NCBI RefSeq assembly: GCF_024623785.1
Contig: NZ_JANKBZ010000008.1
Span: forward strand, 1-64,000
Direction: 5' to 3'
Length of the DNA: 64,000 bases
Source of the DNA: Archangium lipolyticum
GTDB taxonomy: Bacteria > Myxococcota > Myxococcia > Myxococcales > Myxococcaceae
A program made the translations under genes and the position numbers. Below the pieces are notes generated by a model. That model worked only from the letters and a program-made list of their open reading frames with translations, was not told the DNA's origin and searched no databases. The number at the start of each line of letters is the position of its first letter. Positions within the stretch are counted from its first letter, which is position 1. Of this stretch, positions 25,772 to 33,830 are shown piece by piece.

Positions 25772-26041
25772 CGACACCTTCCTTCATTCACCGAATTCCT
25801 CGGTAGGAGCCTTGTGCTTATTCAGAAGAGAGCTTGTCCACGCAAGAGAAAACCAGGGCACGAATGATGTATGTATGCCCTCCCTCGAAAGGGGGATTTT
25901 CCCAGGAATCGAATCTGGTACCTGAATCAGGATGGGCGGATGAGTGCACTGGCCACGAAGAGCCGGGTGACACTTCCCGCGACCTGAGGTGTTCCATTGG
26001 CCGCAATAGCTGCAAGGGACCCTCCAGGGAGTGATTCATCC
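25772..26041. other. Intergenic region between divergent secreted-protein genes
   Basis: No convincing gene. It should hold the promoters for the beta-helix gene (minus) and the amidohydrolase gene (plus). A short Arg/Gly-rich frame here has no ribosome site worth noting. Confidence 0.4.
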
Positions 26042-27505
26042 ATGTCTCGGTATCCTGTACGTCACCTCTTCCTCGCCCTGGCGCTCGCCGCCTGGGGCCT
26101 CGGTTGCGAAGATGATCCGACCGTGGTCGACGCGGACTACGCCTTGACCCATGTCACGGTCATCGACGCCGCCGGAACCCCTCCGCAGTCCGACATGACG
26201 GTGCTCATCAAGGGCAAGCAAATCGTGGCGCTGCGCAAATCCGACGATATCGAGCTACCCGACGGGCTGAAGACCGTGGATCTCCAGGGCAGGTATCTGA
26301 TGCCGGGATTGGCCGACATGCACGTCCACACCCAGGAGATGGAGCAGGTCTTCCCCCTGCTCCACGTGGTGAATGGAGTCACCACCGTCCGGGACATGGA
26401 TGGCTCGCCCTTCCTGCTGGAGTGGCGACGCAGAATCGAGGAGGGGCGCATGCTCGGGCCCCGGATGATCCTCGGCAGCACCATCATCGACGGCACTCCG
26501 TCGCTCTGGCAGAACTCGCCGGTCGCCCATGTCTCGGTCGGCAACGAGGCCGAGGGCCGGGAGGCGGTTCGCCAGGCCAGGGCCCAGGGCTATGACTTCA
26601 TCAAGGTCTACTCCCGGTTGTCGCGCGAGGCCTACTTCGGAATCGCCGACGAGGCCCGGCTGCAACAGATGCCCTTCGCCGGACACTGCCCGGATCTGGT
26701 CACCAACGCCGAGGCCAGCGAGGCGGGCCAGGCGAGCTTCGAGCACCTGTACGGAGTGATGTACGCGACGTCCTCCAAGGAGGAAGAACTTCGCGAGCAG
26801 GTCGGGCAGATCACGCTCAGGCCCGATACCATCACCGGCTACAACACCTGGTTCCAGCAGACCCACGCGGTGGAGTGGGAGGCGGCTCGCACCTACTCCT
26901 CCGCCAAGGGCATGCAGCTCTTCGGTCAGCTCGCGAAGAACGGGTCCGCCCAGGTTCCGACGCTGATCCTGCACGACGTCCTCGACCGGATGGACCTCGA
27001 CATGGACGACGCACGGCTGAAGTACCTGCCGGCTTCGGTGGTGGCCGGCTGGAGGTGGCAGTTGGCGGAAATCTACCTGCGGGGCCGCGGCGAAGAAGAG
27101 AGCGCGCAGCGCCGCGACCTGTTCAATCGCAGGCTCGCCCTGGTGGGCGAGATGCACCGCGCCGGTGTGCGGGTGATGGCGGGAACCGACAGCACTACCC
27201 CCTGGGTGTTTCCGGGCTTCAGCCTTCACGACGAGTTGGAGCTCCTGGTCCAGGCCGGGCTCACGCCGCTGCAGGCGATTCAGGCCGCCACCCTCGAGCC
27301 CGCGCGGTATCTCGGCATGCAGGACTCACTGGGGACGGTGGAACAGGGAAAGGTCGCCGATCTCCTGGTGCTCGATGCCAACCCGCTGGAGGACATCCGC
27401 AACACCACGCGCATTCATTCCGTGGTGGTCCGGGGCCGGTACATCTCCGCCGAGGAGCGGCGGGAGCTCCTGAGCGACCTGGAGACGCTCGCCGGGAGCA
27501 TGTAA
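26042..27505 (+). CDS. Amidohydrolase-family lipoprotein
   Basis: 487 residues. The lipoprotein signal ends AAWGLGC. The metal-dependent amidohydrolase fold is clear: small beta-domain (VTVIDAAGTPPQSDMTVLIKG), then the HxH motif in GLADMHVHTQ, Lys in YDFIKVYS (carboxylated Lys position), His in FAGHCPD and FEHLYG, and Asp in MAGTDSTTP. It ends with the usual QGKVADLLVLDANPLEDI. Members hydrolyse amide or ester bonds in cyclic compounds, peptides (prolidase-like) or imidazolone-type substrates. Exported location and unknown substrate. It has no operon partner; the next gene is 86 bases away. Confidence 0.9.
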   Translation: MSRYPVRHLFLALALAAWGLGCEDDPTVVDADYALTHVTVIDAAGTPPQSDMTVLIKGKQIVALRKSDDIELPDGLKTVDLQGRYLMPGLADMHVHTQEMEQVFPLLHVVNGVTTVRDMDGSPFLLEWRRRIEEGRMLGPRMILGSTIIDGTPSLWQNSPVAHVSVGNEAEGREAVRQARAQGYDFIKVYSRLSREAYFGIADEARLQQMPFAGHCPDLVTNAEASEAGQASFEHLYGVMYATSSKEEELREQVGQITLRPDTITGYNTWFQQTHAVEWEAARTYSSAKGMQLFGQLAKNGSAQVPTLILHDVLDRMDLDMDDARLKYLPASVVAGWRWQLAEIYLRGRGEEESAQRRDLFNRRLALVGEMHRAGVRVMAGTDSTTPWVFPGFSLHDELELLVQAGLTPLQAIQAATLEPARYLGMQDSLGTVEQGKVADLLVLDANPLEDIRNTTRIHSVVVRGRYISAEERRELLSDLETLAGSM

Positions 27506-27591
27506 CGCGGAGCCCCCTCGCGGCGGCGGCCGGAGTGGCAGCACCCCGGACTGCGTGAACGTCCATGCACTTTTCATGGGAGTATGGGCGC

Positions 27592-27993
27592 ATGTCCGGA
27601 GAGACTCGGTTGGAGACGCTGCTGAGGTCGATGAAGCCGGTGCTGCGCGAGGGCGAGTTCGTCTTCTGCACCACCGCCGGGCCCCCGCCCGACCTGGCGG
27701 CGCTCGAGCCCGTGGGGCTCTTCCACGAGGACGAGGGGCTGACACTCATCCTCCGCCGCGAGCGGGCCGAGGCCGCCGGGCTCGCGTGCTCGGCCGTCTT
27801 CCGGATGGTGACTCTCTCGGTGCACTCGAGCCTGGAGGCGGTGGGCTTCCTCGCCGCCATCACTGGCCGTCTGGCCGCCCACGGCATCAGCGTCAACCCC
27901 GTGTCCGCCTACTATCATGACCACCTCTTCGTGCCCGCTGCCCGGGCCACCGAATGTCTGTCATTGCTCGCGGAGCTGTCGCGAGGGACCTGA
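27592..27993 (+). CDS. ACT domain protein (ACT_3 / former DUF2241)
   Basis: 133 residues. An N-terminal segment LLRSMKPVLREGEFVFCT and ACT-type core FRMVTLSVHSSLEAVGFLAAITGRLAAHGISVNPVSAYYHDHLFVP match this small family. ACT domains bind amino acids or other small effectors. The start ATG at 27592 was preferred over one at 27565. The gene stands alone between secreted-protein genes. A regulatory or amino-acid-sensing role is inferred. Confidence 0.85.
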   Translation: MSGETRLETLLRSMKPVLREGEFVFCTTAGPPPDLAALEPVGLFHEDEGLTLILRRERAEAAGLACSAVFRMVTLSVHSSLEAVGFLAAITGRLAAHGISVNPVSAYYHDHLFVPAARATECLSLLAELSRGT

Positions 27994-28049
27994 GACAGCG
28001 GGCGGTCGGCGATGGTAGTTTGCGGCCCCTCTGACTCCCGGGAGGCACC

Positions 28050-28823
28050 ATGAATCACACCCACGCTCGACTTCTCTGCGGCCTGCTGATGCTCCTGCCG
28101 CCCCTGACGGCCTCCGCCGAGACCCCGGCCTGGGTGCTCATCGGCGGCGGCGGTGCGACCCAGGAAGACGCCCAGCAATGGCTCGACCAGAAGAAAGCCA
28201 GCGTGGGTCTCGAGCGCATGTTTGGTTTCTCCAGCGGCTTCCCCAAGGTGGTGCGGAGTGACGACTACCCCGGGCTCAAGCCGGGCCTCTTCATCGCCCT
28301 GCTCGGCATCTGCTCCGCGCATGACAAGGACGCGCTCCTTCCGTTGATGAAGACCGTGGACGCCGGCATCTATGCGCGCGAAGTGAAGGTGGCCGACGGG
28401 CCCATGAGCTGTCCCGCGGAGGCCGCTCCCGAAGCGCAGCTCGTGACGGCTTCGGGGTTGACGATCCGGGCCTACAAGTTCAGGGCGCCGTTCATCGGGT
28501 TGGACCTCGAGCATGCCCGGGTCGCACTGGAAGACGCGTCTGGCAAGGTCCTGGATGCGTGGACTCCGCCGAAGGGCGCGCTCGACCTGGGGGAGGAGAC
28601 GCCGCTCGAGCGGTTCAGCAAGACAGACCTCGCCACCGGCTGCGGCTACGAGTTCAAGCCCGCCGAGGGCAAGCTCCTCATCGAGCAACACTGCATGTAT
28701 GGCCACCATGCCGCGGGCTTCGCGGAGCGGCAGTCCGCGTCTTATGAAGCCACCCCGAACAACGGCAAGCTCGTGGTCACGCGGGTGAGCAAGAGCAGGA
28801 AGAAGCGCCAGACGTGGGAGTAG
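28050..28823 (+). CDS. Secreted protein of unknown function
   Basis: 257 residues. A signal peptide (LLCGLLMLLPPLTASA) is followed by PAWVLIGGGGATQEDAQQWL. The body has no motif I know; it has four cysteines in the mature part, including CSAHD and LATGCGYEF. The C-terminus is basic (VSKSRKKRQTWE). The start ATG follows GGGAGGCACC, a good ribosome site. It looks like a lineage-specific periplasmic protein. No operon partners. Confidence 0.7.
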   Translation: MNHTHARLLCGLLMLLPPLTASAETPAWVLIGGGGATQEDAQQWLDQKKASVGLERMFGFSSGFPKVVRSDDYPGLKPGLFIALLGICSAHDKDALLPLMKTVDAGIYAREVKVADGPMSCPAEAAPEAQLVTASGLTIRAYKFRAPFIGLDLEHARVALEDASGKVLDAWTPPKGALDLGEETPLERFSKTDLATGCGYEFKPAEGKLLIEQHCMYGHHAAGFAERQSASYEATPNNGKLVVTRVSKSRKKRQTWE

Positions 28824-28856
28824 CCCAGGGAATCGAAAGGCCGTGTTCCAGCGGCT

Positions 28857-29459
28857 CTACCGCGAAATCCGAGCGCGGCCTGACGAGGCGAGGTACTCGT
28901 CCACCTGGGATTCCAGCTCGCGGGCAACGGAGGGGGATACCCGCGAGAGGATCTGCCATTCCAGTTCCAGGTCCCGGACGAGCACCGGAGAGGCATGAGA
29001 GAGAGGGTCGCCCTTGGCCATCCTCTTGTAGCTGCCCGTTGATTCATCCTTCTCGGGGGTGATCGGGTGAGGCTCGGTCCGGCCGATGGTGGTGTAGGAG
29101 AAACGGTACGCGTTCAGCACGAAGCGACCATCGTCGAGTTGCTTCCCCATGATGAACTGCCGCTCCCGGAGCGCCCCGATATCGAGGCTATCGTCGAACT
29201 TCACCCGCCAGGCGGTACGCACATAGAGGGGGTCCGTGCTCTCGATGATGACATACCCCCGCTCCTTGAGGATCTCGCGGGCCACATCCAGGACCTGCTC
29301 GGCGGGGAGCCGGTAGGCGACGTAGGTGGCGCTGCGCTCGAGCAGGTGCTGGCGCTCGGAGGCACAGCCAGTCACCCCCAGCAGCAATAGACCGAGAAAG
29401 ACCACCGGGAGCAGAGCCGGGACTCGTGGTCCCTCCGACAGCGGGGGCGGGGCGTGCAT
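28857..29459 (-). CDS. Lipoprotein of unknown function
   Basis: 200 residues from the ATG at 29459 with AGGAGAGA upstream. Lipoprotein signal LLLLGVTGC. The mature part begins ERQHLLERSATYVAYRLPAE, then has a small alpha/beta pattern (VLDVAREILKERGYVIIESTDP; LYVRTAWRVKFDD) like outer-membrane lipoproteins that fold against assembly machinery. I do not recognise the family. It converges with the preceding secreted-protein gene. Confidence 0.75.
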   Translation of the reverse strand: MHAPPPLSEGPRVPALLPVVFLGLLLLGVTGCASERQHLLERSATYVAYRLPAEQVLDVAREILKERGYVIIESTDPLYVRTAWRVKFDDSLDIGALRERQFIMGKQLDDGRFVLNAYRFSYTTIGRTEPHPITPEKDESTGSYKRMAKGDPLSHASPVLVRDLELEWQILSRVSPSVARELESQVDEYLASSGRARISR

Positions 29460-29673
29460 GCATCTCTCCTGACGTGGATGGGACGGGATGCAGCTAGAAC
29501 GCACTGGCGAGCCCGGCATATCGCCGCCCTTCTCGGCGCCCCAGGTGCCCGTAGCCCTCCTGCCCCGTCGGTGGAGACGGCTGACATTGAGAATGTGAGT
29601 TTCATTTCTCAATTCATGGAAAACGCGACTTCACTCCGGGTTCATGACGCGATGTGGCATCATCGGGCGCACC

Positions 29674-30711
29674 ATGAACACGCATTCCCCCTTCAAGCAC
29701 CTCCTGGCGCTCGGCCGAGTCAAGTTCCTGCTGTACAGCCCCATTCTCTACACGGTGGGCGCCATCATCCCCACCGTGTCGGGTGGCTCCATCGATGCCT
29801 CCCGCTTCACTCACGGTGTGCTCTTCACGTGGATCACCCACCTGATGACGCACTACTGCAATGAGTACTACGACCTGGAGCCTGACCGGGCCAACACCTC
29901 TCCCTCGCCATGGACAGGCGGCAGCCGGATCCTCGTGAAAGGGCTCATGGAGCCGAGACTCTCCCTGCACATCGCGTATGTGCTGGCCGGGGTGTCCATC
30001 GTGCTCGCACTGCTCATGCCGACCCTCAGCGCCCGCCTCCTGTGCCTGGGCGCCATCTTCTTCTCCTGGCAGTACAGTGCACCGCCGCTCAAGCTGGAGG
30101 CCCTGGGCCTGGGCGAGTTCACCGTCACCCTGGTCCTCAACACCCTCGTTCCGCTGCTCGGCTATTGCCTCCAGAGCGGCGGACTGCAACCGCACACACT
30201 GCTGCTGGTCCTCATCCCGCTCGGCATCATCGAGTACATCCGGATGATGGTCATGAACATGGCGGATTGGGAGAGCGACGCGACGACCTGGAAGAAGACC
30301 CTGGTGGTGCGCATCGGAATCGAGCGCGCCGTGAGGCTCCACGGTGTTGGAATGGTCGTGGCGTACCTCTCGCTGATTCCGCTCTACCTGGCGGGTGTCC
30401 CAGGCGTCGTCCTCCTCGCCGTGGCCACCACGGCATTCATGGGGTTGCGTTATGCCTGGCAGCTCCAGCGGGGGGCCTGGAAGAAGAAGGAGACGATGTG
30501 GATCATTCCCTACGTGGCTTCCACCCATAATGGGTTGGGAGGCTCCGCCGCGCTGATTGGGATGATCCTCCTCAAGCCCGGCTTCTCGTTCTTCGCCCTC
30601 GAACTCTTCCCTCTCTACCTCTATCTGGGAGGCTTCATCCTCCTGAGCACGCTGGCCCGCCGGAAGCGGAAGCATGCCAGCGCCGCGCCTCTCGATATGA
30701 CGACTGGATGA
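29674..30711 (+). CDS. UbiA-family prenyltransferase
   Basis: About 345 residues with eight or nine hydrophobic helices. The two Asp-rich substrate motifs are NEYYDLEPDRAN (NxxxDxxxD) and NMADWESDATTWKKT (DxxxD). These bind the Mg2+-diphosphate of a polyprenyl donor. Such enzymes prenylate aromatic acceptors in quinone synthesis (MenA, UbiA) or other lipids. The sequence is closest by eye to MenA-like members, but no menaquinone genes are near, so the acceptor is unknown. The start at 29674 was preferred over an ATG at 29644; neither has a strong ribosome site. Confidence 0.85.
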   Translation: MNTHSPFKHLLALGRVKFLLYSPILYTVGAIIPTVSGGSIDASRFTHGVLFTWITHLMTHYCNEYYDLEPDRANTSPSPWTGGSRILVKGLMEPRLSLHIAYVLAGVSIVLALLMPTLSARLLCLGAIFFSWQYSAPPLKLEALGLGEFTVTLVLNTLVPLLGYCLQSGGLQPHTLLLVLIPLGIIEYIRMMVMNMADWESDATTWKKTLVVRIGIERAVRLHGVGMVVAYLSLIPLYLAGVPGVVLLAVATTAFMGLRYAWQLQRGAWKKKETMWIIPYVASTHNGLGGSAALIGMILLKPGFSFFALELFPLYLYLGGFILLSTLARRKRKHASAAPLDMTTG

Positions 30712-30797
30712 GCATCGGCCCTCTTCAGGTGGGCTCGTACAAGCTTGTCAGGAAGCATTTCCGGCTGCGTCTTTTCTCACTGAAAGGAGCGGTGACC

Positions 30798-30950
30798 ATG
30801 GCAACGGTGACGGTGCAGCGCGCGATGAACCCCCAGCACACTGAGAGCTTCGCCGGTTGTTTCGCTTCGCTCCCGCGCCCCCACGCGGTCGCCGCTCCGG
30901 TTTTCTCTGCCCGGTTCTGGCGGTATCTCGGTAGTCCACCCGGTTTCTGA
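30798..30950 (+). CDS. Small ORF upstream of tRNA cluster
   Basis: 50 residues, MATVTVQRAMNPQHTESFAG onward, with a very good ribosome site (AAAGGAGCGGTGACC). It is rich in Ala, Phe and Arg and has one Cys. It is followed by its own hairpin terminator and then the tRNA-Gln gene. It could be a real small protein or a translated leader. I know of no family. 30712-30797 holds its presumed promoter. Confidence 0.45.
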   Translation: MATVTVQRAMNPQHTESFAGCFASLPRPHAVAAPVFSARFWRYLGSPPGF

Positions 30951-30984
30951 CCGTCGACGCCTCCCTCCTGAGGTGCTGTCGACC

Positions 30985-31026
30985 AGAGGCCGGGCTCCCG
31001 AAGGGGAACCTGGCCTCTCGTGTTTT
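30985..31026 (+). terminator. Terminator between small ORF and tRNA-Gln
   Basis: AGAGGCCGGGCTCCC pairs with GGGGAACCTGGCCTCT (small internal mismatches) around a GAA loop, followed by cgtgTTTT. Plus-strand polarity. Confidence 0.65.
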
Positions 31027-31038
31027 CAGGCTTTCAAT

Positions 31039-31110
31039 ACCGGGATCGTCCAATTGGCAGGATGGCGGGCTCTGACCCCGCAGATGCAGGTTCGAGACCT
31101 GCTCCCGGTT
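31039..31110 (+). tRNA. tRNA-Gln(CTG)
   Basis: A full cloverleaf can be drawn: acceptor ACCGGGA/TCCCGGT, D stem GTCC/GGAT, anticodon stem GCGGG/CCCGC with loop CTCTGAC (anticodon CTG), and T stem GCAGG/CCTGC with loop TTCGAGA. 72 bases. CCA is not encoded. Confidence 0.9.
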
Positions 31111-31130
31111 TACACAGCATCACTGTCTAT

Positions 31131-31198
31131 AGGCCGCGCTCCGGGAGCAGCTTGGAATCCAAATCCGAGCGTGCAGGGTTCAACTCCTTGGCGGCCTG
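31131..31198 (+). tRNA. tRNA-Trp(CCA)-like gene with reduced D arm
   Basis: Acceptor AGGCCGC/GCGGCCT, discriminator G, anticodon stem TTGGA/TCCGA with loop ATCCAAA (anticodon CCA), variable region of five bases, and T stem CAGGG/CCTTG with loop TTCAACT all fold properly. A1-T72 and G73 agree with tRNA-Trp identity. Between acceptor and anticodon stem only 14 bases remain instead of about 19-20, allowing a GCTC/GAGC stem with a three-base loop and no T8-A9. It may be a decaying copy or a divergent functional tRNA. Confidence 0.55.
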
Positions 31199-31208
31199 TC
31201 ATGTTCTT

Positions 31209-31279
31209 GGGCTCGTAGTTCAGCGGGAGAATTCTCGGTTTGCACCCGAGAGACCCGGGTTCGAATCCCGGCGGGTCCA
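31209..31279 (+). tRNA. tRNA-Ala(TGC)
   Basis: Acceptor GGGCTCG/CGGGTCC includes the G3-T70 wobble that marks alanine tRNAs. D stem GTTC/GAAT with loop AGCGGGA, anticodon stem CTCGG/CCGAG with loop TTTGCAC (anticodon TGC), T stem CCGGG/CCCGG with loop TTCGAAT, discriminator A. It overlaps, on the other strand, the end of the cyclic-nucleotide-binding gene. Confidence 0.85.
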
Positions 31280-32305
31280 CTCCATTGGCTTTCTGGCGAC
31301 CTCCGCCCGCGGATGCAGGAGCACGAGCCGCGTGGCTTCCCGGGCCCTCACCCGCAGCGGCCGGCCGACCTCCAGGAGCGTGGAGTCCCGCTGGGTCACC
31401 ACCAGCCCCGCGTGCTCGAAGTCCACCGCGCCCGACAGCACGAACAGGTGGGTACCCGCCTCGACCGTCTGCCACTCCTGCGGCCTCAGCTCGCGGTGCT
31501 CTCCGGAGCGCAGCAGGGACAGCCGGCGCGCACGCTCCAGGTGTCCGTAGCCCTCCAGCCCCCGCACCACATCGTCGAAGCGCCGCTCGGCGAGCGTCTT
31601 CCACATCCGCTCGCGCAGGCGCTCATTCTCCTCGAGCAGCGGCAGGAGCGCCGAGCGGGCAATGCGGATGAACGTCGAGGCCGTCGCCGTGCGCACCGTC
31701 GCCGAGCGGCGCTCGCGGGTGAGCAGGGCCAGCTCCCCGAATACGGCGCCGCTGCCCAGCTCGTCCATGAGCTTGCCTCCCTGGGCCAGCACATGGACCA
31801 CGCCGCTCTCCAGCAGGTACAGCTCGTCACTGGCACTTCCCGCCTGGAAGACCTCCCTGCCCGCGGGCAGCACGAGGAGCTCCGCGCGCCCGGCCAGGCC
31901 GTGCAGGGTGGCCTCGTCGAGCTGGGCGAAGAGCGGCACGTGGCGCAACGTGTGGGCCACCAGTGAGCGGCCCAGACGCGCCCCCAGCCGAGTGCCCAGC
32001 ACCCGGGCCGCCAGCCTCGCCATGGACTGGCGCAGCCTCCGCTTCAGCAGGGAGCGTGCCATGCTCAGCACCGTCTCCAGGGTGATGGGCGCCACCGTCA
32101 ACAGCCCGTGCCCTTCGGCATGGGCCGTAGCGGTCTCGAGGAAGTAGAGCGCCTCGGGCCTGTCGCAGGGGGCCCACGCCTCGCGCTCCTCCTCCGACTC
32201 GAAGAGCCGCGCGTGGACGGCGTAGAGGCTGTCGGTGAGCTGGTGCCGCGCCTCGGCGGACAGGGAGGACGGCAGGATGACCTCGGTGCTCATGATGCGG
32301 GACAT
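31220..32305 (-). CDS. Cyclic nucleotide-binding (Crp-like) domain protein
   Basis: About 361 residues from the ATG at 32305 (GAGG upstream). After an N-terminal helical region (about 1-125) there is a cNMP-binding beta-barrel: LFAQLDEATLHGLAGRAELL, VFQAGSASDELYLLESGVVHVL, and the phosphate-binding cassette GAVFGELALLTRERRSATVRT. A second, weaker barrel-like part follows (ELRPQEWQTVEAGTHLFVLSGAV). No DNA-binding helix or enzyme domain is seen. The last about 20 residues (WTRRDSNPGLSGANREF) are encoded by the reverse of the tRNA-Ala gene, so the original 3' end was probably lost or the ORF runs on by chance. Confidence 0.8.
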   Translation of the reverse strand: MSRIMSTEVILPSSLSAEARHQLTDSLYAVHARLFESEEEREAWAPCDRPEALYFLETATAHAEGHGLLTVAPITLETVLSMARSLLKRRLRQSMARLAARVLGTRLGARLGRSLVAHTLRHVPLFAQLDEATLHGLAGRAELLVLPAGREVFQAGSASDELYLLESGVVHVLAQGGKLMDELGSGAVFGELALLTRERRSATVRTATASTFIRIARSALLPLLEENERLRERMWKTLAERRFDDVVRGLEGYGHLERARRLSLLRSGEHRELRPQEWQTVEAGTHLFVLSGAVDFEHAGLVVTQRDSTLLEVGRPLRVRAREATRLVLLHPRAEVARKPMEWTRRDSNPGLSGANREFSR

Positions 32306-32565
32306 GGCGGCCTCGCTGCCAGGGCGTCGCGTGTGGGGTTCGTGCCCTGACACGAAGCACTCTGCCCTGGTGGCCGCCGGGGGGCTGTGACGGCGCCAAC
32401 TCCCAGCGAGTGAGCGCCATCACAGAGGGCCGCTTGTACGAGGCGAACCCTGGCAGGACCAGGTCTACGAGGCGGCCAACAATCGGAGGCTCACCCGCAT
32501 CACGCCCTCCCCCAGGTCCCTCCGGGGCTGGGCTGGGTCCTCACCTCACCTCTTCGGCTCGCGCA
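32306..32565. other. Intergenic region
   Basis: No gene that I can support. It holds the promoter of the cyclic-nucleotide-binding gene and the 3' flank of the next minus-strand gene. The hints of frame here are short and lack ribosome sites. Confidence 0.35.
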
Positions 32566-33756
32566 TCATCCCGCGCAGGGAAGGACGCGGAGGATCTTGA
32601 TCCTGGTCGCGCTGCTGCCCGGTGCGGCGAAGGCCACGCTGCCATCCGGGAAGGCCACGAAGTCCTGATAGCGGTTGCCCTTCACATCCACCTGCAGCGC
32701 CGGGCCGTTCGCGGCACCGGTCGCGCGATCCAGCGCCTGGACGTAGAGCTTGCGGCTGGTGTCGCTCCGGAGCAGTTCTCCCGTCCGCGTCGAGGTCTCC
32801 CAGGCAGCCAGGAGCTGGTTCTGGCCATAGGCGGCCAGGTAGGGCGCCCGGTTGTTGAGGCCCGCATCGCTCGCCAGGACGATATCCTTGTCGGCGGCAC
32901 CGTCCACGAAGTGCAGGAGGTGCACGTCCGCGAGCCCGTTGGCGTTGGGGGTCTGCCCCGGGCGGATGTTGCTCGTCGTGAGCCAGTACCCCCCGCCCGT
33001 GGCCGTCACCAGGTTGCCCAGGTTCGAGTAGGAGAGGTCGACGGGCTGGATGGTCTTGTAGGTGGGGGCGAACGCGATCCGGTTGTTGTTGTCGGTTTTG
33101 CAGATGGAGACGAACTTGCGGGCCGTCGGATCCCAGATGAGCCGCTCATAACCGCTGTGGCTGCAACCCCAATCGAAGCCGCCAGCCTGGAGCTTTCCGT
33201 CGGTGCCGACGACCTTCATCCGGTCGCCCTGGTGGATGTTGATGCAGCCGTTCTGCGAGACGCTGATCGCGGCGCCGAAGTAGCCCGCGTAGCGCGTGCC
33301 GTCGAACGCGATGCGCCCGTGGTGGGCGTACCACCAGATCATGTAGACGCTGGGGCCCATGGGTCCGGTGGAATAGGGCGGCAGGGTCTCGCTGGAGCTC
33401 GTCAGGACGGTGGCCCACGTCTCGGTGCTGCCGTCGAAGCGCACCATGTACATGTCGTAACAGGGCACGGGCGGATTGGGGGGGCTCCCGCAGAGGTTGG
33501 TCGGTGCGCCGCAGTTGAGCGTGCCCCCACCCTTCGCATTCCGTGTCAACAACAGCGTGCCCCCAGTGTTGTCGGCGTACAGGTCGGCGAAATCACTCGC
33601 CGGCAAGCCGAAGGACGTCTCCACCGGGAGATCGCTCGCATCGAGCTGGGTGATGTGCACCTTGCCGTCATTACCCATCCAGGCCAGGCGCGAGCCTCCG
33701 GACGGAATGGGGGAGATGACAAGGGGCTTGAGCGCCACTTCGTCCTCGTTGGCCAC
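32566..33756 (-). CDS. Secreted-type beta-propeller-like protein, probably 5'-truncated
   Basis: 396 residues from a GTG at 33756. The body is beta-rich with repeated patterns (GGSRLAWMGNDGKVHITQLD; NRAPYLAAYGQNQLLAAWET; YQDFVAFPDGSVAFAAPG), typical of myxobacterial exported propeller proteins, and has paired cysteines (LNCGAPTNLCGSP). Yet there is no signal peptide. The coding-like sequence continues only eight codons upstream (IDVGATVV) before a TGA at about 33781. So the 5' end, with its export signal, appears lost. It may be nonfunctional. Confidence 0.55.
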   Translation of the reverse strand: MANEDEVALKPLVISPIPSGGSRLAWMGNDGKVHITQLDASDLPVETSFGLPASDFADLYADNTGGTLLLTRNAKGGGTLNCGAPTNLCGSPPNPPVPCYDMYMVRFDGSTETWATVLTSSSETLPPYSTGPMGPSVYMIWWYAHHGRIAFDGTRYAGYFGAAISVSQNGCINIHQGDRMKVVGTDGKLQAGGFDWGCSHSGYERLIWDPTARKFVSICKTDNNNRIAFAPTYKTIQPVDLSYSNLGNLVTATGGGYWLTTSNIRPGQTPNANGLADVHLLHFVDGAADKDIVLASDAGLNNRAPYLAAYGQNQLLAAWETSTRTGELLRSDTSRKLYVQALDRATGAANGPALQVDVKGNRYQDFVAFPDGSVAFAAPGSSATRIKILRVLPCAG

Positions 33757-33830
33757 GACCGTCGCGCCGACATCGATTCATGACCACATTGGGTTTCGGG
33801 TCGCCGGCTCTTTCATTCTCGGATCGCCCG

